DNA of 8,177 nucleotides from Legionellales bacterium. GTDB lineage: Bacteria > Pseudomonadota > Gammaproteobacteria > Legionellales > Legionellaceae. Within the stretch, counting starts at the first letter, position 1, and each line of letters starts with the position of its first letter. Below, in pieces: positions 1 to 6,150 of this stretch. The DNA lies in the NCBI GenBank assembly GCA_003489505.1, contig DNMA01000215.1, positions 573 to 8,749 on the forward strand. Reading direction: 5' to 3'. Under the pieces are notes generated by a model. It searched no databases, was not told where the DNA came from, and worked only from the letters and a program-made list of their open reading frames with translations. The position numbers were made by a program, and so were the translations under genes.

Positions 1-845
1 AATTTCCAGCGTTTATGCAGCCACCACCATTGTTCGGGGTGTTCTAGAATAATATTTTCTAAGATTTGATTGTAACGTAAAGTATTTTCATAAAGGGCTT
101 GTTCAGGATCAGGATAAGAGACCCATTCAACAGGTGGGAAAAATTTTAACACATGTTGATTGTCTCGAGTTCGATAACTAGCTGCAGGCACAACGGGGAC
201 ATTGGCATAATAAGAGACCATGGCAAGGCTACGATAAGTTCCTGCTTTTTTTCCAAAAAATTCAACCGCTAGACCATCTTTATTGGCCAAAGTGGCATGC
301 TGGTCCAGCACAAAAATAACAGCATGATTTTTTTCAAGCGCAGACAAAATTTTATCTAAGGCATTTTTTTTGTTAATAATGCGAAGGCCTGCCTGAAAGT
401 ATCGTTTAAATAAGATATTTTCTAAACTTTTTAAACCGATACTTTTTCGAATAAAGTGAAAATGACCTTTAAATTGTTTAAACTGAGAAATGCCTCCGAG
501 TGGAGCAAATTCCCAATTACCAAAATGCCCGGTGAGCACCAAAACACCACGCCCATCTGCAGCAACATCCAATAAGTGTTGATAGCCATCGATGCTAACA
601 CTATCCTCTAACTGTTTTTCAGTTAAAAAACGCAATTTAAAAGTTTCAGTAATGATTTTACCAAAATGAGAATAAAAAGCGGTCATCAGATGCTTTTTAG
701 CTTTTGGCGAAATGCGTTGTCCATACACTTGCTCAATATTGGCCAAAATAACTTTTTTACGATAAGGCAAGACAGACGACATGAATCGACCCCATGTCGT
801 CACGGGTATTTCAAGAATTTTTTTTTCGCTTGATTGTTCAATCAT
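1..845 (-). CDS. LpxL/HtrB-family lysophospholipid (lipid A) acyltransferase, C-terminus cut by window edge
   Basis: Translating the minus strand from the ATG at 845 gives 281 open residues reaching the left edge, beginning MIEQSSEKKILEIPVTTWG. The family transfers an acyl chain from acyl-ACP to a lipid A or phospholipid-like acceptor at the inner face of the inner membrane. The catalytic H-x4-E motif is visible as TGHFGNWE (His107, Glu112). Other family marks are the NIEQVYG segment near residue 36, the E67 region (GKIITETFKL), FVLDQH near residue 190, and the near-terminal WWWLHKRWK at 273-281. Family members are usually about 290-310 residues, so probably only the last 10-30 are missing. 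No clear N-terminal membrane helix is seen, unlike many LpxL proteins. The start overlaps the stop of the preceding ketosynthase gene as ATGA and has no good Shine-Dalgarno of its own, so translational coupling is likely. By position it corresponds to LpxXL of rhizobial very-long-chain acyl clusters; the exact acceptor and donor are inferred. Confidence 0.9.
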   Translation of the reverse strand, partial: MIEQSSEKKILEIPVTTWGRFMSSVLPYRKKVILANIEQVYGQRISPKAKKHLMTAFYSHFGKIITETFKLRFLTEKQLEDSVSIDGYQHLLDVAADGRGVLVLTGHFGNWEFAPLGGISQFKQFKGHFHFIRKSIGLKSLENILFKRYFQAGLRIINKKNALDKILSALEKNHAVIFVLDQHATLANKDGLAVEFFGKKAGTYRSLAMVSYYANVPVVPAASYRTRDNQHVLKFFPPVEWVSYPDPEQALYENTLRYNQILENIILEHPEQWWWLHKRWK

Positions 846-2116
846 AATTGCGGGCAAGCTTCCAAAATTGTCACTGCATTCATACTCGCAAAACCTCGGT
901 TGATGACCATCGCTTTTGCACTTTCCTGAGATATGCTTTTTGCTTGAGAAACCAAATCGATGCCAAGACAAGAGTTTGAAAGTTCAGGATTGGCAACGGC
1001 AGGAATAGTGTTTTCTTGCAAGGCTTTAATGGTTAAAACAACATCTAATAAACCTGAAGCACATAAGGTATGACCCATCAACCATTTATAAGCTGTTACA
1101 GGAATAGCTTTTTGACCAAATACCTGTTCAATCGCTTTTGCCTCAGACGTATCTGATTTTTGATTACCATTGCCGTGTGCAACAATAAAATCTACATCAG
1201 AGGCTTTAAGCGCTTGTGCACTTAAAGCTGATTGCATTAATTCAGCCAAGGGTAAACCTTCATCTTGTAGTGAAAACAATCCAGCGCCCTCTGTACGGAA
1301 TTGTCCACCACAGACCTTAGCAAGCGGTTGAACACCACGAGCTTCAATACTAGCCTGGCTTTCTAAAACCAATGCTGCAGCACCTTCCGCCAAAACTGTA
1401 CCGTCGTGTTGTTTTGCAAAAGGCGAAATGCCTTTTTCACTTAAAACACCTAATTGTTCATAATAAAATCGTGCTTGTGGTTCAGGTCCAATATCATAAG
1501 CAACTACAACCACTCTATCCGCTTGTCCTGTTTCAATTGCCCAATATGCCTCAATGAGGGCTTGCAAGCCACCAACGGCATGATTGGTAATATTGTGATT
1601 AATACCCTTACAGCCCAACTGGATTCCGGTATAGGCCAATACATTATTCGGTAAAATTCTTAATAACCACATGGGATGTACAGACTCAAACAAATTTTTT
1701 GCAAAATATTGCATATCGCCTTTGGCTTTTCCCACCAAAGACAAAAAGTCATATTGTTGAAAATATTTATTACCAGGAGAGCCAACAAATACACCTGTTC
1801 TATCACATAACTGGATATTATTCTCGGTTGCGTCTTTAAGGTATTCAGTCAGACCACAAGAATCAGCCGCTTGAAATGCTGCATAGAGTCCCATGATATC
1901 TTGACGAGAAATGACCTTCATCAGTTTTCGGTCAGGTAGGGCTTTCTGCCAATTAAAATCTTTAATTTCACCAGCTAATTGATTAGACCATTGTTTCAAG
2001 TCATATTCTTTAGATTGAGCAATTTGAGTTTGACCTGCCATCAATGCAGACCAATGTGAATCCACATCATGACCGCCTGCACTTAATGCAGCATAACCTG
2101 TAACATAAACAGTCAT
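842..2116 (-). CDS. Beta-ketoacyl-ACP synthase homologue lacking the active-site cysteine (chain-length-factor-like, FabF1XL position)
   Basis: A 424-residue thiolase-fold ketosynthase. The start is the ATG at 2116 (MTVYVTGYAAL), which overlaps the previous stop as TAATG and has GGAG at 2126-2129, nine bases upstream. A TTG start at 2131 is possible on paper but would put that ribosome site inside the gene. C-terminal KS features are present: HGNGNQKSD (His314), AYKWLMGHT (Lys344, His349) and a PFAKQHDGTVLAEGAA segment. The position of the nucleophilic cysteine reads TNHAVGG, so alanine (about residue 180) replaces Cys, and the typical TACASSG motif is absent. Loss of the nucleophile with the rest of the fold kept is typical of KS-beta/chain-length factors, which pair with an active KS; decarboxylation of malonyl-ACP may remain possible. 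The active partner is encoded directly upstream (2116-3405). The heterodimer is inferred from context. In the rhizobial order this gene sits where fabF1XL does. Confidence 0.88.
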   Translation of the reverse strand: MTVYVTGYAALSAGGHDVDSHWSALMAGQTQIAQSKEYDLKQWSNQLAGEIKDFNWQKALPDRKLMKVISRQDIMGLYAAFQAADSCGLTEYLKDATENNIQLCDRTGVFVGSPGNKYFQQYDFLSLVGKAKGDMQYFAKNLFESVHPMWLLRILPNNVLAYTGIQLGCKGINHNITNHAVGGLQALIEAYWAIETGQADRVVVVAYDIGPEPQARFYYEQLGVLSEKGISPFAKQHDGTVLAEGAAALVLESQASIEARGVQPLAKVCGGQFRTEGAGLFSLQDEGLPLAELMQSALSAQALKASDVDFIVAHGNGNQKSDTSEAKAIEQVFGQKAIPVTAYKWLMGHTLCASGLLDVVLTIKALQENTIPAVANPELSNSCLGIDLVSQAKSISQESAKAMVINRGFASMNAVTILEACPQL

Positions 2117-3405
2117 TATCTTTTTCTCCAATGAGGATGCTTAAATACTAAGGAGCTATTGGAACCGCCAAAACCAAATGAATTACTCACCGCCACACCA
2201 ATGGCTTTTTCACGAGGACCTTCTGTCACATAATCCAAATCACAATCTGGATCTGGTGTTTGAAGGTGTGCGGTCATCGGTGCGATACCCTCTTGAATAG
2301 CTTTAACGGTAATCACCGCCTCTAAAGCGCCAGCTGCTGCAATCAAATGACCTGTTTGAGCTTTGGTTGAACTCACTGGGATTTGATAGGCTTGCTCACC
2401 AAATACTGCTTTAATCGCATTGGTTTCACTCAAATCATTCATCTTGGTTGAAGTACCATGCGCATTAATATAGTCCACATCATAGGGCATAACACCAGCA
2501 TCCGCTAATGCTTGTGTAATTGCTTGAATTGCACCATCACCATTGGGATGAGAGTCGGTAATACGATAAGCACTAAGACTATTACCCTCACCGGCTAGTT
2601 CTGCATAAATTTTAGCACCACGAGCAACAGCACTTTCCCATTCTTCTAACATAAGAAAAGCAGCACCTTCGCCTAGGACAAAACCTTGGCGAGTTCCATC
2701 AAATGGACGGCTTGCATTTTCAGGATCATCATTATCAGTAGATAATGCACCTAATAAACAAAAGCTTGATAAACCCAATGGATGAATCATCGAATCAAAG
2801 CCGCCCGCTAAAATTTGGTCTGCTTCACCACGACGAATCGCTTGTAATGCAAGACCTAGGGCTTGACCACTGGAAGCACAAGCCGTATGAACGGCATTGG
2901 CATAACCTTTAGAACCAAATGCTTGAATGAGTGCCGATAGGCCTGCATTGGATGTGGTTTTAGCAAAATCTGCTTGCTGATAAAAATCTTGTTTGGTGTC
3001 TTGTAATTTTTGCCAATCAATCTCGTCTTCTTCATTGGAGACGACTTGTTGGAAACGTTGTAAATATTCAAACTCAGCTGTCATCATGCCACAACCGGCA
3101 ACGATACCAAAACGATAGGGATTTTGAACTGCAAAACCAGAATCCTGAAAAGCTTGATGAGCCGCTTCCATCGCAAATGAGGTAAAACCCATTAAAGTAC
3201 GTTGTAATTTTTGCGCATTAGGATAACTAGGTACAAAATTCTTTACTTCTGCAGCAATCCGGGTTGGAAATGCGCTTGCATCAAATTGTTTGATATCTGC
3301 AATTCCGCATTGTCCTGCCAGTAAATTTTCCCACAATTGAGGAATATCATTACCAATCGGACAGATTGCTCCTAAGCCTGTTACGGCAACACGACGTTGT
3401 TGCAT
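2116..3405 (-). CDS. fabF: 3-oxoacyl-ACP synthase II (FabF-type, intact catalytic residues; FabF2XL position)
   Basis: A 429-residue condensing enzyme that extends acyl-ACP by two carbons using malonyl-ACP, in the cytoplasm. N-terminal MQQRRVAVTGLGAICPIG is the usual FabF opening. The catalytic set is complete: HTACASSG (Cys176), NAHGTSTKMND (His316), SSTKAQTGHL (Lys348, His353), and the NSFGFGGSNSS loop near the C-terminus. The Cys-His-Lys-His spacings equal those of E. coli FabF (163/303/335/340), and the length is close to the usual 410-430. An upstream in-frame start at 3441 would add 12 residues (MCSRPGLSSGGV) unlike the family. The ATG at 3405 is chosen because it overlaps the previous stop as TAATG and follows a strong GGAGGGG (3408-3414). 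It probably pairs with the cysteine-less KS encoded next and works on chains carried by the long ACP of this locus rather than in housekeeping synthesis; that specialisation is inferred. Confidence 0.93.
   Translation of the reverse strand: MQQRRVAVTGLGAICPIGNDIPQLWENLLAGQCGIADIKQFDASAFPTRIAAEVKNFVPSYPNAQKLQRTLMGFTSFAMEAAHQAFQDSGFAVQNPYRFGIVAGCGMMTAEFEYLQRFQQVVSNEEDEIDWQKLQDTKQDFYQQADFAKTTSNAGLSALIQAFGSKGYANAVHTACASSGQALGLALQAIRRGEADQILAGGFDSMIHPLGLSSFCLLGALSTDNDDPENASRPFDGTRQGFVLGEGAAFLMLEEWESAVARGAKIYAELAGEGNSLSAYRITDSHPNGDGAIQAITQALADAGVMPYDVDYINAHGTSTKMNDLSETNAIKAVFGEQAYQIPVSSTKAQTGHLIAAAGALEAVITVKAIQEGIAPMTAHLQTPDPDCDLDYVTEGPREKAIGVAVSNSFGFGGSNSSLVFKHPHWRKR
2126..2129 (-). promoter_or_regulatory. 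Ribosome binding site fixing the second ketosynthase start at 2116
   Basis: GGAG on the minus strand lies nine bases before the ATG at 2116, again within a TAATG stop/start overlap. It overlaps the codons that a TTG start at 2131 would use, so that longer start is rejected. Confidence 0.65.
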
Positions 3406-4292
3406 TACCCCTCCACTTGATAAACCAGGTCGACTACACATACTCTTTTATTGGGTAAAAAACTTCTCAGGTGTAAAACCAAAGCGTCTTCACTTTTCTT
3501 TTTGACCAGTAATTCTGTTTTAATAACATCCCCGGGTTGCACAAAATCACTCATTTTAATTTTTTCCATTCGTAATAAGCGATATTGAGATGCCCAACCA
3601 GAGGCAGATAAAAATTCTTCTGCCATTTGTCTTTTGCATTCCAAAAGAACCGTTAAAGGTAGGACGGGTTTATTTGGAAAATGGTCTGCAAAATACAATG
3701 CACTTCTAGATATTTTTTTGAACGCTTTGCAAGAATGCGTGGCTTGCATATCATAAATTTTATCAAACCGCATTGAATATTCTTGAATGCTAGTATTCAA
3801 TGACAAACTGTCATCAAAATGATAAAAACTTTCATCCTCTATCTGAGTGGGTCTATCAATTTCTAAAAATTGATTTTTAACCCACTCAGGGTCTATAAAT
3901 TGTTCCATTGGTAACATAGGACCAATTGCACCATTGACGCTAAATACCAACTCACCATTGACACTGGCATGACCATGATATTCAACGGCAACATCATCTA
4001 AAGCATCAATTTCACACTCTAATAATAAAGTTTGCCCCACATAAGCAGGTTGATGCATCAAGGCTTCGGCAACCACTCCCGCCACTGGGCGCAAAGTAAA
4101 GTTTTTTTGTTGCATAACATGCCATGCAGCTAACTGACCGATGGTTTCTCCAATGAGGCTTGGAATAAAACATAAAGAATCAGATTCTTTAGACCGACAT
4201 AAAAAAACATCATCAGGTGTAATATGTTTTACACCTGTGATTCGACGAGGATGTTCTCGATTGAGAATTTGATCAACAAATAAAAAACGCAT
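3405..4292 (-). CDS. Double-hotdog dehydratase-like protein (FabZ/FabA-type C-terminal domain; FabZXL position)
   Basis: 295 residues, about twice a single FabZ (about 150). The C-terminal half carries the FabZ-type active-site stretch ADHFPNKPVLPL...LLE, with His204 and Glu218 separated by 14 residues exactly as in E. coli FabZ (His54/Glu68); the usual PG of that helix is PL here. The N-terminal half looks like a second hotdog: RFLFVDQIL start, central-helix-like SLIGETIGQLAAWHVM (Glu49), and a strand-rich stretch to about 125. However, Lys35 occupies the position expected for the catalytic His, so it is probably structural. A charged linker lies at about 130-175. Likely role: dehydration of 3-hydroxyacyl-ACP during elongation in the cytoplasm. 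The ATG at 4292 has GGAA six bases upstream. It lies 17 bases after the ACP stop and overlaps the next ketosynthase start by one base. A hotdog thioesterase-like role cannot be excluded. Two strong inverted repeats lie inside the gene. Confidence 0.8.
   Translation of the reverse strand: MRFLFVDQILNREHPRRITGVKHITPDDVFLCRSKESDSLCFIPSLIGETIGQLAAWHVMQQKNFTLRPVAGVVAEALMHQPAYVGQTLLLECEIDALDDVAVEYHGHASVNGELVFSVNGAIGPMLPMEQFIDPEWVKNQFLEIDRPTQIEDESFYHFDDSLSLNTSIQEYSMRFDKIYDMQATHSCKAFKKISRSALYFADHFPNKPVLPLTVLLECKRQMAEEFLSASGWASQYRLLRMEKIKMSDFVQPGDVIKTELLVKKKSEDALVLHLRSFLPNKRVCVVDLVYQVEG
3408..3414 (-). promoter_or_regulatory. Strong ribosome binding site fixing the ketosynthase start at 3405
   Basis: Minus strand GGAGGGG lies just before TAATG, where the stop of the hotdog gene and the start of the ketosynthase share one base. 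It excludes the longer start at 3441 and suggests strong reinitiation-type coupling. Confidence 0.75.
3843..3889. repeat. Nested inverted repeat inside the hotdog gene
   Basis: CTGAGTGGGT (3843-3852) is perfectly complementary to ACCCACTCAG (3880-3889). Nested between them, ATCAATTT (3855-3862) pairs with AAATTGAT (3867-3874) around a four-base loop. The 18 pairs in 47 bases would form a strong hairpin in the mRNA. It falls in the codons for the linker between the two hotdog domains (about residues 135-150). Confidence 0.8.
4209..4241. repeat. Inverted repeat near the 5' end of the hotdog gene
   Basis: CAGGTGTAA (4214-4222) pairs with TTACACCTG (4229-4237) around a six-base loop. Outer ATCA (4209-4212) and TGAT (4238-4241) extend the stem across one bulged base. 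It covers codons 18-28 of the hotdog gene and may be a coding-region coincidence. Confidence 0.6.
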
Positions 4293-4309
4293 TCAAAATT
4301 CCAATTGAA

Positions 4310-4717
4310 TTATGCAGTAGCTTCCGCTTTAGCTTTTAAAGCAGAATCAACTAATTTACAGAAGGTCTCAACTGTAAATAACATAGGAATCTCGCTGGTT
4401 TTCATGCTAGCTTTGAAATATTCTTGTGGAACTTCTACTAAATAGCTTTTTAATGCGACTAAACCTTTTTCGGTTAATACGCCATTTTGTTCAAATTCAG
4501 CTTCAGTTAAATCACCACGTGCATTTTTTTCTAATTGTCCACGTGGGATTTTAATAGAAAATTCTTTTTCCAATTGGAAAACGAGGTCTAGAAAATCAAT
4601 GGACTCTGCACCTAAGTCTACAATCAAACGACTTGCAGGCTGGACTTTATCTTCATCAATCACTAAAACATCGACGATAATATCTTTGACTTTATTAAAA
4701 ATTTCTTGATTGTTCAT
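4310..4717 (-). CDS. Long AcpXL-like acyl carrier protein
   Basis: A 135-residue acyl carrier protein. Ser39 in the DLGAESIDFLDLVF motif is the expected 4'-phosphopantetheine site, with Glu-Ser-Ile in place of the usual Asp-Ser-Leu. The sequence then continues KEFSIKIP as in AcpXL-type carriers. A segment of about 40 residues (roughly 61-105, including ARGDLTEAEFEQNGVLTEKG and a VPQEYFK stretch) is inserted before the last helix, FTVETFCKLVDSAL, which resembles the C-terminal helix of AcpXL. Housekeeping ACPs are about 78 residues and AcpXL about 92, so this is a longer variant. The start chosen is the ATG at 4717, with AAGG (4725-4728) seven bases upstream; a TTG two codons earlier (4723) is unlikely. 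It is the first gene of the fatty-acid block, 94 bases after ahcY, downstream of an extended -10 promoter. It probably carries the growing acyl chain for the ketosynthases and acyltransferase encoded after it; chain type is inferred. Confidence 0.9.
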   Translation of the reverse strand: MNNQEIFNKVKDIIVDVLVIDEDKVQPASRLIVDLGAESIDFLDLVFQLEKEFSIKIPRGQLEKNARGDLTEAEFEQNGVLTEKGLVALKSYLVEVPQEYFKASMKTSEIPMLFTVETFCKLVDSALKAKAEATA

Positions 4718-4747
4718 TTTCAAACCTTACTTAATGATTTGGACGAA

Positions 4748-4758
4748 ATTGTAGCATA
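4748..4758 (-). promoter_or_regulatory. Candidate extended -10 promoter of the acyl carrier protein operon
   Basis: Minus strand TATGCTACAAT is an extended -10 (TGC followed by TACAAT, five of six to TATAAT). It lies in the 94-base gap after ahcY, with only a weak -35-like TTCGGC 17 bases upstream, as expected for extended -10 promoters. The start point would be near 4741, leaving a leader of about 24 bases before the ACP ATG at 4717. It would let the fatty-acid block be transcribed separately from metK-ahcY, although read-through is also possible because no terminator is seen after ahcY. Confidence 0.55.
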
Positions 4759-4811
4759 ACTTTTTTAGATGCCGAAATTGAAATATCATTTTTTTTTAAA
4801 AATTTATTTTA

Positions 4812-6125
4812 TTAATAACGATAGGTTTCAGATTTGTACGGTCCATCAATATGCACACCTAAATAATTTGCCTGCTCTGGACTTAAGTGGGTTAGTTTAG
4901 CACCAATTTTTTCTAAATGTAAACGTGCCACTTCCTCATCCAAATGCTTAGGCAGAACATAGACTTTTGGCTGATATTGTCCATGTTTTTGAAATAACTC
5001 GATTTGAGCTAGCACTTGATTGGTAAACGATGCTGACATCACAAAGCTGGGATGGCCATTTGCACAACCCAAATTCATCAAACGACCCTCCGCCAATAAA
5101 ATGAGTTGTTTTTTAGCAGATAGGGAGACTAAATCGACTTGAGGTTTCACATTGGTCCATGGAAATTCTCGAAGTGATTCAACATCAATTTCTGCATCAA
5201 AATGACCAATATTACAAATAATAGCAAGGTGCTTCATCTTTTTCATATGGTCTAAGGTAATAACGCGAACATTTCCTGTTGCAGTCACCACAATATCCAT
5301 CTCTGCAATCACATCATCGACACAAACTACTTGATAACCTTCCATCGCAGCTTGTAATGCACAAATGGGGTCAATTTCAGAAACCATGACAGTAGCTCCT
5401 TGACCACGTAAGGCTTGTGCACAGCCCTTACCCACATCGCCATAGCCCAAAACCAAGGCCTTTTTGCCAGCCACCATGACATCTGTTGCTCGCTTGAGGC
5501 CATCGAGAAATGATTCTCGGCAACCATATAAATTATCAAATTTAGATTTTGTTACAGAGTCATTGACATTAAACGCAGGCACTTTCAACTGCCCGGTTTT
5601 AGCCATGTCATACAGACGCGCCACACCAGTTGTGGTTTCTTCAGATAAGCCTAAAATGCCGGGCAATAATCCAGGATAATCTTGATGCACCATAGCGGTT
5701 AAATCACCGCCATCATCTAAAAGCAAATTAGGTGTCCAATCAGTAGGGCCAAGCAGTGTTTGTCGCACACACCACCAGTATTCTTCTTCTGTTTCACCTT
5801 TCCAAGCAAATACAGGAATTCCTTTGGCTGCAATAGCTGCAGCCGCGTGGTCTTGAGTCGAGAAAATATTACAAGATGACCAGCGAACACTGGCACCTAA
5901 GTCAATTAAAGTTTCAATTAATACCGCAGTTTGTATAGTCATATGCAAACAGCCAGCAATTCTTGCGCCTTTTAGGGGCTTGATTTGACGATATCGTTCA
6001 CGAAGCACCATCAGTCCTGGCATTTCATGTTCTGCTAATTCGATTTCTTTACGTCCCCAATCAGCAAGACCGAGATCTGCCACACGAAAATCCTTTAATG
6101 ATGCTTTTTCTTGAACGATATCCAT
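4812..6125 (-). CDS. ahcY: Adenosylhomocysteinase (S-adenosylhomocysteine hydrolase)
   Basis: 437 residues, in the normal range for this NAD-dependent cytoplasmic enzyme, which splits S-adenosylhomocysteine into adenosine and homocysteine and so removes the inhibitory product of methyltransferases. Visible motifs: [16 protein letters not shown] (His61), [25 protein letters not shown] (Asp138), [14 protein letters not shown] (Glu163), [16 protein letters not shown] (Lys193, Asp197, Asn198), the Rossmann GYGDVGKG loop at 227-234, and the C-terminal PYKSETYRY tail that reaches the NAD site of the neighbouring subunit. These match the catalytic residues of the human enzyme (His55, Asp131, Glu156, Lys186, Asp190). 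The ATG at 6125 has AAGGA at 6136-6140. It follows metK by 25 bases and is probably co-transcribed with it. Use of SahH rather than the Pfs/LuxS route distinguishes this organism from the enterics. Confidence 0.98.
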   Translation of the reverse strand: MDIVQEKASLKDFRVADLGLADWGRKEIELAEHEMPGLMVLRERYRQIKPLKGARIAGCLHMTIQTAVLIETLIDLGASVRWSSCNIFSTQDHAAAAIAAKGIPVFAWKGETEEEYWWCVRQTLLGPTDWTPNLLLDDGGDLTAMVHQDYPGLLPGILGLSEETTTGVARLYDMAKTGQLKVPAFNVNDSVTKSKFDNLYGCRESFLDGLKRATDVMVAGKKALVLGYGDVGKGCAQALRGQGATVMVSEIDPICALQAAMEGYQVVCVDDVIAEMDIVVTATGNVRVITLDHMKKMKHLAIICNIGHFDAEIDVESLREFPWTNVKPQVDLVSLSAKKQLILLAEGRLMNLGCANGHPSFVMSASFTNQVLAQIELFQKHGQYQPKVYVLPKHLDEEVARLHLEKIGAKLTHLSPEQANYLGVHIDGPYKSETYRY

Positions 6126-6150
6126 ATCGTTTGATTCCTTTTTTTTAAGA

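Noticed and set aside
1372..1654. Two short plus-strand open frames of 61 and 66 residues
   Set aside because: They lie antisense inside the second ketosynthase, have no family features or ribosome sites, and are shadows of its codons.
2117..2131. Longer second ketosynthase starting at a TTG (adds MEKKI)
   Set aside because: The added codons contain the GGAG ribosome site, and the ATG at 2116 overlaps the previous stop as TAATG and matches the family N-terminus.
2856..3071. 71-residue minus-strand open frame inside the first ketosynthase
   Set aside because: It lies in an alternative frame of the conserved ketosynthase, and its lysine-rich sequence has no family match.
3406..3441. Longer first ketosynthase adding 12 residues (MCSRPGLSSGGV)
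   Set aside because: The added residues are unlike FabF N-termini and cover the strong GGAGGGG site; they are the shifted-frame reading of the hotdog gene end.
3783..3800. Palindrome TTGAAT...ATTCAA within the hotdog gene
   Set aside because: Six-base AT-rich arms are expected by chance at this base composition, and the centre does not pair well.
4787..4811. Terminator after ahcY suggested by the T/A runs
   Set aside because: The T run is on the plus strand, where no gene ends, and no GC-containing stem precedes a T run on the minus strand.
5327..5679. Short open frames on both strands inside ahcY (70 and 71 residues)
   Set aside because: They overlap a fully conserved ahcY and show low-complexity shadow sequence.
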